Shown here one piece after another: positions 1 to 10,604 of a DNA stretch of 64,000 nt. The position numbers were made by a program, and so were the translations under genes. The notes below the pieces were generated by a model. The model had not been told where the DNA came from. It was given only the letters and a program-made list of their open reading frames with translations, and did not search any database. Position 1 is the first letter of the stretch; every line of letters begins with the position of its first letter. The DNA is from SAR86 cluster bacterium AG-390-O18 (GTDB lineage: Bacteria > Pseudomonadota > Gammaproteobacteria > Magnimaribacterales > AG-339-G14), in NCBI GenBank assembly GCA_003279605.1, contig QCHF01000002.1, forward strand, positions 509,586 through 573,585, written 5' to 3'.

Positions 1-332
1 ATTTCTTCAACTACAGAAATCAAGAAAAGATAGCCAACCCAGATTAATTGACGAAAATCAATTTCTCTTTTTGTATATTTAAGAAACCCAAAGATAAAAC
101 TAGCAACTATCAAACTCCAAAGAAGATATTTCAGAGGATTTCTGAATAAATTATCCAGTGAAGATAATAGAGCGGTTTGAATGGATGGCAGCAAAAGACA
201 AATAATCGCTATTGAAGTCATCGTTAGACCATGTCTGGCAAGGACTTGACGAAATTTAGAGATGTAATTCTTTTGGGTTAAGGCTGCTCTTTGTAGTCGA
301 CCAGCAGGAATTGGATTAGAAGCTTCCTTCAT
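1..332 (-). CDS. Membrane protein of unknown family, N-terminal part only
   Basis: The reading frame opens at an ATG (332 to 330) and runs off the left edge after 110 codons with no stop. I do not recognise the family. The first 35 residues are polar and basic. Hydrophobic segments follow at about residues 36-57, 69-85 and 95-108, and the visible part ends in SVVEE. A Glu pair at the end of a membrane helix fits the first motif of CPBP/CAAX-type intramembrane proteases (EExxxR) and also VanZ-like proteins, but the deciding residues lie outside the window. It starts 19 bases after the dapD stop on the same strand, so it is probably the next gene of the map-dapC-dapD operon. That it is coding is fairly sure; its function is open. 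Confidence 0.6.
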   Translation of the reverse strand, partial: MKEASNPIPAGRLQRAALTQKNYISKFRQVLARHGLTMTSIAIICLLLPSIQTALLSSLDNLFRNPLKYLLWSLIVASFIFGFLKYTKREIDFRQLIWVGYLFLISVVEE

Positions 333-351
333 TGATGACTATACGATTAAG

Positions 352-1239
352 TTAATCGTTGGAATGCAATTCTTCGTTGAGTTCTATGACTTTTTTATTC
401 GGGCGACACTGAATGGAACCCGTTAAAGAATTTCTGATAAATAAAAGATCGGATTTCGAAGCAAGCTCAGACGCTTTAAGGGTTTCAGAAATCTCACCTT
501 TGTCATCGATAACCTCCACTTTGGAAGAAGCTGTTAGATAAAGTCCAGCCTCAACTGTGCATCGGTCTCCTAATGGAATGCCTAAACCGGAATTGGCGCC
601 AAGCAGACAATTTTTCCCAAGAGAAATTCGAACATCGTTACCACCGGATAAAGTTCCCATGGTGGAAGCGCCACCGCCAATATCGGTTTTATCGCCAATG
701 ACAACTCCTTGGGAAATTCTGCCTTCGATCATTGCTTCGCCTAAAGAACCGGCATTAAAGTTCACAAAGCCCTCGTGCATGATAGTTGTTCCGGATCCCA
801 GATAAGCTCCCAATCTCACACGGTTGGCATCGGCAATTCGGACATCGGATAAAGTTACGTAATCGGTCATGCGTGGAAATTTATCAATGCTGTGGACCAA
901 GATATGTCGGTTCTCTTTTCTTGCCTCAAGTTGCGCTTTTTTGAAATCGGCAATTGAGAAAGGACCTTCAGAGGTCCAAACGACATTTTGTAAAATTCCA
1001 AAAATACCATCTAAATTAATTTCGTTTGGTTTGACCAAGCGATAAGAAAGCAAATGCAGTTTTAAATAGGCTTCTGGTACTGAAGTAGGGGCTTTGTCAT
1101 CACTGACAGATACTTTTTCAAAAATAGCATCGGATGACTCAAGATCTTCAGCGGAAATATTCTCCTCGGCGAAAAACATTTCAATCCACTCACCGTCGCT
1201 GTTTTTTGTGCCAATTCCTAAGCCAGTCCAATTACTCAT
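352..1239 (-). CDS. dapD: 2,3,4,5-tetrahydropyridine-2,6-dicarboxylate N-succinyltransferase
   Basis: DapD succinylates tetrahydrodipicolinate with succinyl-CoA in the cytosol. This is the committed step of the succinylase branch to meso-diaminopimelate and lysine. At 295 residues it is a little longer than E. coli DapD (274). The C-terminal half has the glycine- and isoleucine-rich hexapeptide repeats of a left-handed beta-helix acyltransferase (GVVIGDKTDIGGGAS, then ISLGKNCLLGANSGLGI at about residues 178-225). Its start overlaps the end of the aminotransferase gene by 8 bases, and that enzyme acts on the DapD product, so the pair is translationally coupled. The product feeds MurE at 58.2 kb, which has the diaminopimelate-type substrate motif. 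Confidence 0.93.
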   Translation of the reverse strand: MSNWTGLGIGTKNSDGEWIEMFFAEENISAEDLESSDAIFEKVSVSDDKAPTSVPEAYLKLHLLSYRLVKPNEINLDGIFGILQNVVWTSEGPFSIADFKKAQLEARKENRHILVHSIDKFPRMTDYVTLSDVRIADANRVRLGAYLGSGTTIMHEGFVNFNAGSLGEAMIEGRISQGVVIGDKTDIGGGASTMGTLSGGNDVRISLGKNCLLGANSGLGIPLGDRCTVEAGLYLTASSKVEVIDDKGEISETLKASELASKSDLLFIRNSLTGSIQCRPNKKVIELNEELHSND

Positions 1240-2401
1240 TATCTAAAACCTTTTTTATGCTTGTTAATGCTTTTGTTGTTGATTCTATATCATGCACTAA
1301 AGCAATTCTTAAATATTGCTCTGCAGGATTTTGCCCATTGTCTTCAGCGCCTAAATATTTACCTGGTAATACTATGACTTGCTCTTCGTCGTAAAGTTTT
1401 TTGGTAAAAGCTTCGGTATCCTTTACTCTCAGCCAAAGATAGAAAGCTCCATCTGGGGTTAAAGAGTCTTTGGCTAAAATTTCTTCAGCCAATTTAAATT
1501 TTTCTGCATAGGCGGCTCGATTGTCTTCAACAGTTTTGTCGTCTGCCCATGCCAAAGTACTCGCATTTTGAATGGGCAAGGGGACGCTGACACCATGAAA
1601 CATGCGATATTTTGAGAAGGCGGCAATGATACTGGCGTCTCCAGTAGCACAACCGGATCTAAAGCCTGGTAAGTTGGAACGCTTTGAGAGACTGTGCAAT
1701 GCTAAAACATTCTCCAAGCTACCATTTACTTCCATGGCAGCTTCCAAAAGGGAAGTGGGTTTTTCACCAAAATAGATATCTATGTAGCATTCATCGCTTA
1801 AAACTTTAAAACCAAATTCTTTGGAGAGCCTTACCACTTTGCAAAGTTCAGTTTTACTCATTACTTTGCCGGTAGGATTGGAAGGCGAGCAAAGAACAAG
1901 CAGCTGACATTTCTCCCAAACTTCTTGCGCGACATTTTCCAAATCCATTTGGAAATTATTTTCTTCAGAGCAATTTAAAAAATGAGGTTTGGCGCCTGCA
2001 AACAATGTCGCGCCACCGTAAATTTGATAATAAGGGTTCGGCATACAAACATAAGGTTTCTCACTAACTGCTTCTCTATTGACCATGGTTTGAATGGCAG
2101 AGAAGGTTCCTTCTCTGGTCCCGCCAACCAAAAAGATTTCTTCATCTTTAACAGCTTTAAGATTGAAATTATTGGCTAGATAATTTTGGTAGCTTTTTTT
2201 CAGTTCAGGCACCATCGCCATCGGAGGGTAGTGACTGAATAATTCTTTGTTCTGATTGATGGCGTCTAAAATTTTTGGACTAGCCGGATGCTTTGGCTCG
2301 CCAATGGATAAATTGATTTCTGCTGGAGATTTTTTTGGGTTAACGAGTTTTCTCAATCTTTCAAAGGGATAAGATTGAATCTCAGCAATTAAATTATTCA
2401 T
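1232..2401 (-). CDS. dapC: N-succinyldiaminopimelate aminotransferase (class I/II PLP aminotransferase)
   Basis: A fold-type I PLP aminotransferase of 389 residues. The family would convert N-succinyl-2-amino-6-ketopimelate to N-succinyl-LL-diaminopimelate using glutamate. Visible landmarks are an N-terminal INLSIGEPKHPAS segment, the SPSNPTGKV motif, DECYIDIYF with the PLP-binding Asp/Tyr region, and LHSLSKRSNLPGFRSG holding the Schiff-base lysine. The gene sits between map and dapD and overlaps dapD by 8 bases, which favours DapC over a generic aspartate aminotransferase. Enterobacteria use ArgD/SerC for this step, while many other proteobacteria carry a dedicated DapC like this. The reaction is inferred from family and context. 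Confidence 0.85.
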   Translation of the reverse strand: MNNLIAEIQSYPFERLRKLVNPKKSPAEINLSIGEPKHPASPKILDAINQNKELFSHYPPMAMVPELKKSYQNYLANNFNLKAVKDEEIFLVGGTREGTFSAIQTMVNREAVSEKPYVCMPNPYYQIYGGATLFAGAKPHFLNCSEENNFQMDLENVAQEVWEKCQLLVLCSPSNPTGKVMSKTELCKVVRLSKEFGFKVLSDECYIDIYFGEKPTSLLEAAMEVNGSLENVLALHSLSKRSNLPGFRSGCATGDASIIAAFSKYRMFHGVSVPLPIQNASTLAWADDKTVEDNRAAYAEKFKLAEEILAKDSLTPDGAFYLWLRVKDTEAFTKKLYDEEQVIVLPGKYLGAEDNGQNPAEQYLRIALVHDIESTTKALTSIKKVLDNE

Positions 2402-2404
2402 AGA

Positions 2405-3169
2405 CTAAAAACTTTCTTCACTTCTTTGGGTAAGAACTTCAAAGCCGTCTTGAGTCACTAGGATGGTGTGTTCCCATTGGGCAGATAATCTGCCATCTGT
2501 AGTCTCGACCGTCCAACCATCGGTTTTGGACAGTTTGGTTTTGTAAGTACCCAAATTGATCATGGGCTCGATGGTAAAGCACATGCCTTCTTGTAAGGAC
2601 ATGCCGGTATTGGGTTGACCATAATGCAAAACTTGCGGATCTTCATGAAAGACTTTGCCAATGCCATGTCCGCAGTATTCTCTTACAACTGAATAATGAT
2701 TGCCCTCGGCATGGACTTGAATGGCATGACCAATGTCACCCAATCTAGCTCCAGGTTTAACTTGCTCAATACCGCGATAAAGGCATTCTTGAGTAATATC
2801 AACCAGGCGTTGTGCATGCGGTTGGGCTTTGCCAACCATAAACATTTTGCTGGTATCGCCGTGGTAGCCATCTTTGATGACGGTGACATCGATATTTATG
2901 ATGTCATTGCTTTTTAGAATTCTATTTTCAGTGGGAATGCCATGACAAACCACTTGATTGATCGAGGTGCAAATCGATTTTGGAAAACCTTTGTAGTTCA
3001 AAGGCGCTGGAATGCAACCGATTTCATCCACGATGTAGTCGTGACAAATTTTGTCCAGTTCACCGGTGGAAATTCCCGGCTTTACATGCTCACCGATCAT
3101 CTCCAAAGTCTGAGCAGCAAGCTTACCTGCGACTCTCATCCCTTTTATATCATCCGAATTTTTAATCAT
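2405..3169 (-). CDS. map: Type I methionine aminopeptidase
   Basis: Removes the initiator methionine from nascent proteins in the cytosol. The 254 residues match the usual length. Metal-site residues are visible in order: the substrate-binding His in VCHGIP, the Asp of NIDVTVIKDGYHGDTS with its second Asp, the His of YCGHGIGKVFHEDP, the Glu of FTIEPMI, and a late Glu in SAQWEHTILV. It is the first gene of a minus-strand set (map, dapC, dapD) with 3 bases to the next gene. In enterobacteria map diverges from rpsB-tsf. Here it diverges from carA across a 138-base gap that must hold both promoters. Confidence 0.95.
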   Translation of the reverse strand: MIKNSDDIKGMRVAGKLAAQTLEMIGEHVKPGISTGELDKICHDYIVDEIGCIPAPLNYKGFPKSICTSINQVVCHGIPTENRILKSNDIINIDVTVIKDGYHGDTSKMFMVGKAQPHAQRLVDITQECLYRGIEQVKPGARLGDIGHAIQVHAEGNHYSVVREYCGHGIGKVFHEDPQVLHYGQPNTGMSLQEGMCFTIEPMINLGTYKTKLSKTDGWTVETTDGRLSAQWEHTILVTQDGFEVLTQRSEESF

Positions 3170-3204
3170 AAGTTAAATTTTTAATGGACTTTACAGAGTT
3201 ATTT

Positions 3205-3239
3205 CATTAGAGTCACATTCTAATGCAAACGGCATTAGA
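3205..3239 (+). promoter_or_regulatory. Mutually exclusive hairpins in the carA leader
   Basis: CATTAG at 3205-3210, CTAATG at 3220-3225 and CATTAG at 3233-3238 allow two alternative stems. The middle copy can pair upstream, or downstream as the perfect 8-bp stem TCTAATGC (3219-3226) with GCATTAGA (3232-3239) around a 5-base loop. Five bases further on lies the terminator-like hairpin at 3244-3285. Alternative pairing ahead of a terminator is the usual layout of an attenuator, and carAB is controlled this way in some bacteria. It could equally be an operator palindrome. No transcription start is known, so the function is inferred. Confidence 0.4.
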
Positions 3240-3243
3240 TTTT

Positions 3244-3285
3244 AAAACGCGATCCATAGTTTCTACTTTGTTCGCGTTTTTTTTT
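3244..3285 (+). terminator. Terminator-like hairpin ahead of carA
   Basis: AAAACGCGA (3244-3252) pairs perfectly with TCGCGTTTT (3272-3280) around a 19-base loop, and a run of nine T (3277-3285) follows. It lies 22 bases before the carA start in a gap between divergent genes. No plus-strand gene upstream needs terminating, so it is better read as an attenuator in the carAB leader than as an end-of-gene terminator. Confidence 0.5.
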
Positions 3286-3307
3286 ACCCATTTGAAGCAG
3301 GTGTTTC

Positions 3308-4432
3308 TTGAGAGCTAAACCTGCTCAGCTCATCTTAAAATCGGGTGAAATCTTCGATGGCGAAGCTTTTGGCTACACCAAAGAAAAAGTAGGCGAGCTG
3401 GTTTTCAATACTTCAATGACCGGTTACCAAGAAATCATCACCGATTTGTCTTATACCGATCAACTCATTTGCTTTACTTATCCGCATATTGGAAACGTTG
3501 GGACCAATATCGATGATCATGAATCTGTCGTTGGCGGTGCGAGTGGTGTGGTGATCAGAGACCTAACGCGAGTTGAGAGCAATTGGAGAAATGAACTTTC
3601 TTTGGCTGATTTTTTAAAGGCCAATAAAGTGCCAGGCATAAAAAACATCGATACTAGAAAGTTAACCAGAGTTTTAAGAAACAAAGGTTCTCAACCGGCC
3701 TTTATTTCGTATAAGAAAAAGACCAAAAAAGATATTGAAAAATTGTTCGAAAGATTCGGCAGCTTAAAAGGCAAAGATTTAGCCTCCAAAGTAACGACTG
3801 CAAGATCTTACTTATGGAAAAAGCCAAGTTATGGCACAAAAAAACCCAAACTCAAATACAAAATCATTGCACTTGATTTTGGCGTCAAACACAACATCCT
3901 TCGTTTGTTAGTGGATCGCGAATGTGAGGTAGAGGTTATGCCTGCCAATACCGACTTTGAAATCATTCTTGGAAAAAAACCAGATGGTGTATTTTTATCC
4001 AATGGGCCGGGAGACCCTGAACCATGTCATCAACCAATAGAAACTATTTCAAGATTGATAAGAGAAACAAAAATACCTTTGTTTGGTATTTGTTTGGGTC
4101 ACCAACTTTTAGGTTTGGCGTTAGGCATGAAAACTGAAAAAATGAAATTCGGCCACCATGGCGCCAATCATCCTGTAAAAAATCTCATCACCAACGAAGT
4201 GGCAATAACCAGCCAAAACCATGGCTTTACGATTTCGGAAAAGTCCTTATCAAAAGATATTTCTATTACACATCGATCTTTGTTCGATGGCTCCATCCAA
4301 GGAATTTCTTTTCAAAAAAATCGCGTGTTTGGTTTTCAAGGTCATCCAGAAGCAAGTCCAGGACCGCAAGAGTTACAATCACTCTTTGACACTTTCATCA
4401 CTCAGGTAAATAAATATGCCAAAAAGAACTGA
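3308..4432 (+). CDS. carA: Carbamoyl-phosphate synthase small (glutaminase) subunit
   Basis: CarA hydrolyses glutamine and passes ammonia to CarB for carbamoyl phosphate, the precursor of pyrimidines and arginine. The 374 residues comprise an N-terminal CPSase_S domain (about 1-140: [20 protein letters not shown]) and a C-terminal class I glutamine amidotransferase. The nucleophile Cys is in [12 protein letters not shown] and the His/Glu pair is in GHPEASPGP. The start is a TTG at 3308 with an AGG-type ribosome site just before it. No ATG near it gives a plausible N-terminus, and the protein begins with the expected [11 protein letters not shown]. The gene overlaps carB by 17 bases. Confidence 0.95.
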   Translation: MRAKPAQLILKSGEIFDGEAFGYTKEKVGELVFNTSMTGYQEIITDLSYTDQLICFTYPHIGNVGTNIDDHESVVGGASGVVIRDLTRVESNWRNELSLADFLKANKVPGIKNIDTRKLTRVLRNKGSQPAFISYKKKTKKDIEKLFERFGSLKGKDLASKVTTARSYLWKKPSYGTKKPKLKYKIIALDFGVKHNILRLLVDRECEVEVMPANTDFEIILGKKPDGVFLSNGPGDPEPCHQPIETISRLIRETKIPLFGICLGHQLLGLALGMKTEKMKFGHHGANHPVKNLITNEVAITSQNHGFTISEKSLSKDISITHRSLFDGSIQGISFQKNRVFGFQGHPEASPGPQELQSLFDTFITQVNKYAKKN

Positions 4433-7400
4433 TATTAAATCTGTTCTGATCATTGGCGCAGGGCCAATCATCATTGGTCAAGCTTGTGAATTTGATTATT
4501 CTGGAGTTCAAGCTTGTAAAGCTTTAAGGGAAGAGGGTTACAAGGTCATCTTGGTTAATTCCAATCCAGCTACAATTATGACAGATCCCGGCTTGGCAGA
4601 TGCCACCTACATTGAACCCATTACATGGCAATCTTTGGAAAAGATTATCAAGATCGAAAAACCTGATGCCATTTTGCCGACCATGGGTGGGCAAACAGGG
4701 CTAAACGTAGCTCTGGATTTAAATAAAAAAGGAATTCTTAAAAAATACAATATTGAATTGATTGGTGCTACCAAAGAAGCGATCGATAAAGCCGAAGATC
4801 GAGAACTCTTTGCTGCAGCAATGGGAAAAATTGGCCTTAAAGTACCCTTGGCAAAACTCGCACATAATATTGAAGAGTGTTGGGAAGTACAAAAATTAGT
4901 TGGTTACCCGTGCATCATTAGACCTAACTTTACTCTGGGTGGTTCTGGCGGAGGAATTGCGTACAACAGCGATGAGTTTGAAGAGATTTGTCACAGAGGC
5001 TTGGATTTATCACCAACTTCCGAACTTTATATTGATAAATATCTTGCAGGCTGGAAAGAGTATGAGATGGAAGTTGTTAGAGATAAAGCCGATAACTGCA
5101 TTATTATTTGTTCTATTGAAAATTTTGACCCTATGGGAGTTCATACTGGAGATTCGATTACAGTAGCTCCAGCACAAACATTGACCGATAAGGAATACCA
5201 AATGATGCGAAATGCCTCAATGGCTATTCTGCGAGAAATCGGAGTAGAAACCGGCGGATCCAATGTCCAGTTTGCCATCAACCCAGATGATGGAGAGATG
5301 GTCGTTATTGAAATGAATCCAAGAGTTTCCAGATCGTCTGCTTTGGCATCCAAGGCAACAGGTTTTCCGATCGCCAAGATAGCGGCAAAACTTGCCGTTG
5401 GTTTCACTTTGGATGAATTGCAAAACGATATTAGTAAAGATTCCATTCCTGCCTCTTTTGAGCCAACGATTGATTATGTAGTCACAAAAATTCCAAGATT
5501 TAACTTTGAAAAATTCGCGGGCGCCAATCCTACTTTGACTTCACAAATGAAATCGGTTGGAGAGGTTATGGCTATTGGTTCCAACTTTAAAGAATCATTA
5601 CAAAAAGCCATGCGTGGTTTGGAAATTGGCTCTTCAGGTTTCGAATCGCCTGAACAAGCTAAAAATGTTTCCGCTATCAAACCAAGACTAATTACCCCTA
5701 CCCCTGAGAGACTTTGGTTTATTGGAGAGGCTTTTAGAAAAGGTATGGATATCAATGAAATCCAAGCTTTTACCGGTATTGATCTTTGGTTTCTAAAAGA
5801 AGTCCAAGAAATCATTAATTATGAAAAAATTATCAAATCCAAAAAATTTCTCTCTTCCCGAGATTTATTCCTCGAAGCCAAAAAAATTGGCTTCTCAGAT
5901 AAAAGAATTGCGGAGTTAATCAGTAAGTCTGAAAAAGACATTCGAGCAAAAAGAAGAAGATTAAAAATCAAACCGGTCTTCAAAAGAGTAGATACCTGCG
6001 CTGCTGAGTTTGAAACCTCAACGGCATATATGTATTCAACTTATCAAGATGAATGTGAATCCAATCCTACTAAGAAGAAAAAAATCATGGTTCTTGGGGG
6101 CGGGCCCAACAGAATTGGTCAAGGAATTGAATTTGATTATTGTTGTGTGCACGCTGCTCAAGTTTTAAAAGAGGAGGGTTTCGAAACCATCATGGTGAAT
6201 TGCAATCCGGAGACGGTATCTACTGATTACGATACCTCCGATAGGCTTTATTTTGAGCCAATTACTTTAGAGGACGTCTTAGAAATTTACGAAGTGGAAA
6301 AACCAAAAGGTCTGATCATTCAATACGGCGGACAAACGCCACTCAAACTTGCCAAAGATTTAGAAAAAAACGGCGTTCCAATTTTGGGCACTTCACCTGA
6401 TCAAATCGATTTGTCTGAGGATCGTTCTAGATTTCAAAAATTTGTAAAGAAAAACAAACTGCTTCAGCCAGCCAATGGTATGGCATCCAATAATACCCAA
6501 GCGATTAAAATTGCCAATCGAATTGGCTATCCAGTCGTCGTAAGACCTTCTTATGTTTTAGGCGGACGAGCCATGGAAATTGTCTACGATGATGAGGATC
6601 TAAAAAAATACTTAACCGAAGCTTTGGACGTAGATACAAAAAATCCGGTTTTAATTGATAAGTTCTTGGACTTAGCGATTGAGTTTGATGTCGAAGCAAT
6701 AAGCGACGGCAAAAACCATATCATTTGCGGCGTACTTCAACATATCGAGCAGGCAGGAGTCCACTCAGGAGACTCAGCTTGTTCTATTCCCCCTTACAGC
6801 ATTGATAAAAAATTGCTTGAAGAAATTGAAGCTACTGCAATCAAAGTCATTAAGAATATGAAAATTTCTGGTTTGGTCAATATCCAACTGGCCTATGCAA
6901 ATAAAGAATTATATCTATTGGAAGTCAATCCTAGAGCTTCTCGAACCATTCCTTTTGTTTCAAAAGCTATAGGCTCTCCGTTAGCGAAAATTGCCGCTCA
7001 AGTAATGTCTGGTAAAAATTTAAAAACTTTGGGGATAACGAAATTCAAAAAACCTAAATTTTATTCTGTCAAAGAGGCAGTTCTTCCTTTTGAAAAATTT
7101 CAGGCAGTCGATCCAATTTTGGGCCCAGAAATGAGATCTACCGGCGAAGTCATGGGGATAGCACCATCATTTGTAGAAGCATTTGAAAAGGCTGAAATAG
7201 CTGCTGGGGTATCTATACCTTTGAAGGGATCTGCGTTCTTGAGTGTTAGAAATACAGACAAAACTTATCTAGAAGAACTTGCTAAAAGTTTAACCAATTC
7301 AGGCTTTGAATTAGTAGCTACCAGAGGAACTGCAAGAGATTTGGAAAACATGGGCTTTAAAGTAAAGAAAATAAATAAAGTTTTGGAAGGCAGACCGCAC

Positions 7401-7610
7401 ATCATTGATTTGATGAAAAATAAAGAAATCAGTCTTGTGGTTAATACAACCGAAGGAAGAGAATCAATTACAGATTCAGCTTCAATTCGAAGAACTGCTT
7501 TAGATCAAAAGATTTGTAGTTCTACTACTATTGAGGGCGCAAGAGCGATATGCAAGGTAATAGAAAATCAGGTTGATTGGAGGGTAAAAAAACTTCAAGA
7601 TATCTATTGA
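4416..7610 (+). CDS. carB: Carbamoyl-phosphate synthase large subunit
   Basis: CarB makes carbamoyl phosphate from bicarbonate, ammonia and two ATP. The 1064 residues match the family length (about 1073). Two homologous ATP-grasp synthetase halves are visible: the first starts [18 protein letters not shown] near residue 12, the second [16 protein letters not shown] near 560. Each carries its VNPR/MNPR metal-binding motif ([24 protein letters not shown]). The C-terminal 130 residues form the MGS-like allosteric domain, which binds UMP and ornithine in E. coli. Base composition drifts along this gene: it resembles the GC-richer left end for most of its length and the AT-rich remainder of the window toward its 3' end. 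greA follows after 4 bases. Confidence 0.97.
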   Translation: MPKRTDIKSVLIIGAGPIIIGQACEFDYSGVQACKALREEGYKVILVNSNPATIMTDPGLADATYIEPITWQSLEKIIKIEKPDAILPTMGGQTGLNVALDLNKKGILKKYNIELIGATKEAIDKAEDRELFAAAMGKIGLKVPLAKLAHNIEECWEVQKLVGYPCIIRPNFTLGGSGGGIAYNSDEFEEICHRGLDLSPTSELYIDKYLAGWKEYEMEVVRDKADNCIIICSIENFDPMGVHTGDSITVAPAQTLTDKEYQMMRNASMAILREIGVETGGSNVQFAINPDDGEMVVIEMNPRVSRSSALASKATGFPIAKIAAKLAVGFTLDELQNDISKDSIPASFEPTIDYVVTKIPRFNFEKFAGANPTLTSQMKSVGEVMAIGSNFKESLQKAMRGLEIGSSGFESPEQAKNVSAIKPRLITPTPERLWFIGEAFRKGMDINEIQAFTGIDLWFLKEVQEIINYEKIIKSKKFLSSRDLFLEAKKIGFSDKRIAELISKSEKDIRAKRRRLKIKPVFKRVDTCAAEFETSTAYMYSTYQDECESNPTKKKKIMVLGGGPNRIGQGIEFDYCCVHAAQVLKEEGFETIMVNCNPETVSTDYDTSDRLYFEPITLEDVLEIYEVEKPKGLIIQYGGQTPLKLAKDLEKNGVPILGTSPDQIDLSEDRSRFQKFVKKNKLLQPANGMASNNTQAIKIANRIGYPVVVRPSYVLGGRAMEIVYDDEDLKKYLTEALDVDTKNPVLIDKFLDLAIEFDVEAISDGKNHIICGVLQHIEQAGVHSGDSACSIPPYSIDKKLLEEIEATAIKVIKNMKISGLVNIQLAYANKELYLLEVNPRASRTIPFVSKAIGSPLAKIAAQVMSGKNLKTLGITKFKKPKFYSVKEAVLPFEKFQAVDPILGPEMRSTGEVMGIAPSFVEAFEKAEIAAGVSIPLKGSAFLSVRNTDKTYLEELAKSLTNSGFELVATRGTARDLENMGFKVKKINKVLEGRPHIIDLMKNKEISLVVNTTEGRESITDSASIRRTALDQKICSSTTIEGARAICKVIENQVDWRVKKLQDIY

Positions 7611-7614
7611 GGAT

Positions 7615-8094
7615 ATGACTGATAAAGCCCCAATGACCGTGGAAGGTGAGAAAGCCTTGCGCGCTGAACACGAACATCTTACAAAAAATGTAAGAATCCA
7701 ATTGTCCAAAGAAATTGCTGCAGCCAGAGAGCTAGGCGATTTGAAGGAAAATGCCGAATATCACGCAGCTAAAGAACAACAAGGACTGACAGAAGCAAGA
7801 ATCAGAGAGATAGAGTCTAAATTAACTAATTCTCAAGTTATAGATGTAACTGCTATACCGCCTTCAGGCAAAGTAATTTTTGGCGTTACATTGGATCTTT
7901 ATGATTTAGGGAAAGATGAAGAAGTGATTTTCAAAATAGTTGGCGAAGATGAAGCAAATGTAAATGAGGGAAAAATCTCTTTTTCCTCCCCTTTAGCAAG
8001 AGCTCTTATAGGTAAGGGTGAGGGTGATATCGCTAAGTTTGAAAGTCCTGCTGGTCCTCAAGAATACGAAATAGTAGCTATTAAGCACATTTAA
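7615..8094 (+). CDS. greA: Transcription elongation factor GreA
   Basis: GreA binds in the secondary channel of RNA polymerase and stimulates cleavage of backtracked RNA. The 159 residues have the two expected parts. An N-terminal coiled coil carries the tip motif AAARELGDLKENAEYHAAKE, whose acidic residues help the cleavage reaction. The C-terminal FKBP-like domain ends in SPLARALIGKGEGD. The gene starts 4 bases after carB and is followed by rlmE, the arrangement found in pseudomonads and enterobacteria, so it is probably read from the carAB transcript. Confidence 0.95.
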   Translation: MTDKAPMTVEGEKALRAEHEHLTKNVRIQLSKEIAAARELGDLKENAEYHAAKEQQGLTEARIREIESKLTNSQVIDVTAIPPSGKVIFGVTLDLYDLGKDEEVIFKIVGEDEANVNEGKISFSSPLARALIGKGEGDIAKFESPAGPQEYEIVAIKHI

Positions 8095-8095
8095 T

Positions 8096-8677
8096 TTGAG
8101 CAAAAATCCCAACTATACCGGCGGAGAAAGGTTTAATAAGCTTTCGAAAAAAGATGGTTATCGATCAAGAGCAGCCTATAAACTAAAACAGATACACAAG
8201 TCGCATAATTTAATCAAACAAAATCAAAATATTTTAGATATTGGTTGCGCTCCAGGTAGTTGGATTCAAGTTGTAAAAGAACTTACAAAAGGAAAAACTT
8301 CCATTACAGGCATAGATATACTTCCAATGGCTAAAATTGAGGGAATTACTTTTCTACAAAAAGATTTATTGGAAGTTAATAACGATGACCTAAATGACCA
8401 TTTTGATCTTGTTTTATCTGATATTGCCCCCAATATAAGTGGTATAGGTATAACCGACACTGAAAATATGATTGAACTTTTGAATATAGAGATATATCTA
8501 ATAAATAAATATCTTGTAAAAGGAGGTTCTTTTCTAGCAAAATGTTTCCAAGGTAGTTCTTTTGATTATTTAAAGGAGTTTATGAAAAAAAATTTCGAAG
8601 AGGTAGTAAGAATAAAACCAGAGGCATCCAGAACAAATTCAAAGGAATGCTATTTATTAGGAAAAGTTAAAAAATAA
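8096..8677 (+). CDS. rlmE: 23S rRNA (uridine-2'-O) methyltransferase RlmE (RrmJ/FtsJ)
   Basis: RlmE 2'-O-methylates U2552 in the A loop of 23S rRNA in the large subunit, using SAM. The 193 residues are a single Rossmann-like domain. Visible motifs are the [11 protein letters not shown] segment with the first catalytic Lys, the SAM-binding [14 protein letters not shown], the [10 protein letters not shown] motif with the catalytic Asp, and [12 protein letters not shown] with the second catalytic Lys. The start is a TTG at 8096, one base after the greA stop. ftsH starts 5 bases after the end, as in the E. coli rlmE-ftsH pair. Confidence 0.93.
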   Translation: MSKNPNYTGGERFNKLSKKDGYRSRAAYKLKQIHKSHNLIKQNQNILDIGCAPGSWIQVVKELTKGKTSITGIDILPMAKIEGITFLQKDLLEVNNDDLNDHFDLVLSDIAPNISGIGITDTENMIELLNIEIYLINKYLVKGGSFLAKCFQGSSFDYLKEFMKKNFEEVVRIKPEASRTNSKECYLLGKVKK

Positions 8678-8682
8678 GAATT

Positions 8683-10593
8683 ATGTCGCAGTTAATGAGA
8701 AATATTTTAGTTTGGCTTGCAATTTCAGGTATTACTTTCGTTGCTATCCAAAACATTTACAATCAAAGTCCATCACAGAATATGAATTATTCTGAATTCG
8801 TATCTCTGGTTAATAAAGATCAGATTTCGCAAGTATCCTTTAAAGGTGATGGCTATACCATTGAAGGGATCACTCAAGAAGGAAACTCTTTTACAACAAC
8901 TCGCCCCCTTTACGTACAAGATGATCAGTTAATGACAGATCTTTTTGAGCACAGAGTTGAAGTTTTGGGAGAAGAGCCTCAAAGAGAAAGTATCTGGACA
9001 CAACTTCTAGTAGCTAGCTTCCCAATTCTCATAATCTTAGCCATTTTCTTTTTCTTCATGCGTCAAATGCAAGGAGGTATGGGAGGCCGTGGCGGCCCAA
9101 TGTCATTTGGTAAGAGCAAAGCAAGAATGCTAGAAGGTGGAAAAGTAAAAACAACATTCAGAGATGTAGCTGGAGTAGAAGAAGCAAAAGAAGAAGTTCA
9201 AGAACTGGTAGATTTTTTAAGAGATCCTTCAAAATTTCAAAAACTTGGGGGAAAAATTCCTCGTGGTATTTTAATGGTAGGTTCTCCTGGAACAGGTAAA
9301 ACATTACTTGCTAGAGCAATAGCTGGAGAGGCTAAAGTACCATTTTTTACCATTTCAGGTTCTGATTTTGTAGAAATGTTTGTTGGAGTTGGAGCTTCTA
9401 GAGTAAGAGACATGTTCGAACAAGCCAAACGCCAAGCACCTTGTATTGTATTCATTGATGAAATTGATGCAGTAGGTCGTCATAGAGGAGCAGGTCTAGG
9501 TGGAGGTCATGATGAAAGAGAGCAAACACTTAACCAGCTTTTAGTTGAAATGGATGGTTTTGAAGCTAATGAAGGAATCATTATCATCGCCGCTACAAAT
9601 AGACCAGATGTTTTAGATCCTGCTTTATTGAGACCTGGAAGGTTTGACCGTCAGGTGGTTGTACCACTTCCAGATATCAAAGGAAGAGAACAGATTCTTA
9701 ACGTTCATGTTCGGAAAGTTCCAATCGATCAGGATGTTGAAACTTCTTATATAGCAAGAGGGACGCCAGGTTTTTCAGGAGCAGATTTAGCAAATTTAGT
9801 TAATGAAGCTGCTTTATTCGCTGCTCGATCCGGTAAAAAGAAAGTCTCCATGGAAGAATTAGAGCTTGCTAAAGACAAAGTAATGATGGGTGCTGAAAGA
9901 CGTAGCATGGTAATGAGTTTGGATGAAAAAACAAAAACTGCTTATCACGAGGCAGGCCACACCATTGTTGGAAGAGCCTTAGAACACCATGATCCAGTTT
10001 ATAAAGTTTCAATTATTCCACGTGGAAGGGCTCTTGGAGTTACCGTATTTCTGCCTGAAGAAGATAAATATAGTTACAGCAAAGAATCCATTTTAGATAG
10101 AATTTGTGGATTGTTTGGAGGAAGAATTGCCGAAGAATTAATTTACGGTGAAGGCGGAGTAACAACTGGAGCATCTAACGATATAGAGAGAGCTACAGAA
10201 CTAGCAAGAAATATGGTCACTAAATGGGGCTTATCCGATAAATTAGGTCCAATTAAATACGATGAAGAAACCGATGAACCTTTTCTTGGAAGAAGTGCAG
10301 GTTCAAAATCTACTTCTGTTTCAGATAAAACTGCAAACTTAATTGATGAAGAATCAAAAAAAATTATCGACACGTGTTACAAAAAAGCTACAAAACTTTT
10401 GAAAGATAACTTAGATAAGCTTCATATGATGGCCGAATCTCTTGTAGAGCTTGAAACCCTAACGAGTGATCAGATTGATGACATCATGGCTGGAGCTAAA
10501 CCAAGAAGTAATGATGACGATGATATTTCTTCTGATAAAGATAATAAAAAAGGAGAAGAACCTCCTATTAAGGATCCTGCAGAACAAGTCTAA
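8683..10593 (+). CDS. ftsH: ATP-dependent zinc metalloprotease FtsH
   Basis: FtsH is the essential inner-membrane AAA+ protease that degrades damaged membrane proteins and regulators such as LpxC. It has 636 residues, with membrane helices at about 6-25 and 105-126 flanking a periplasmic domain. The AAA module follows: Walker A GSPGTGKT at 200-207, pore loop MFVGVG near 232-237, Walker [12 protein letters not shown] and the second region of homology [20 protein letters not shown]. The zinc site HEAGH is at 422-426. An acidic C-terminal tail ends the protein. It follows rlmE by 5 bases and precedes folP by 11, the enterobacterial order. Confidence 0.97.
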   Translation: MSQLMRNILVWLAISGITFVAIQNIYNQSPSQNMNYSEFVSLVNKDQISQVSFKGDGYTIEGITQEGNSFTTTRPLYVQDDQLMTDLFEHRVEVLGEEPQRESIWTQLLVASFPILIILAIFFFFMRQMQGGMGGRGGPMSFGKSKARMLEGGKVKTTFRDVAGVEEAKEEVQELVDFLRDPSKFQKLGGKIPRGILMVGSPGTGKTLLARAIAGEAKVPFFTISGSDFVEMFVGVGASRVRDMFEQAKRQAPCIVFIDEIDAVGRHRGAGLGGGHDEREQTLNQLLVEMDGFEANEGIIIIAATNRPDVLDPALLRPGRFDRQVVVPLPDIKGREQILNVHVRKVPIDQDVETSYIARGTPGFSGADLANLVNEAALFAARSGKKKVSMEELELAKDKVMMGAERRSMVMSLDEKTKTAYHEAGHTIVGRALEHHDPVYKVSIIPRGRALGVTVFLPEEDKYSYSKESILDRICGLFGGRIAEELIYGEGGVTTGASNDIERATELARNMVTKWGLSDKLGPIKYDEETDEPFLGRSAGSKSTSVSDKTANLIDEESKKIIDTCYKKATKLLKDNLDKLHMMAESLVELETLTSDQIDDIMAGAKPRSNDDDDISSDKDNKKGEEPPIKDPAEQV

Positions 10594-10604
10594 AGCTTCC
10601 TAAC

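Noticed and set aside
5141-5815. Minus-strand open frames of 101 and 113 codons inside carB
   Set aside because: Antisense to an intact, highly conserved gene, with no ribosome site and no recognisable domain.
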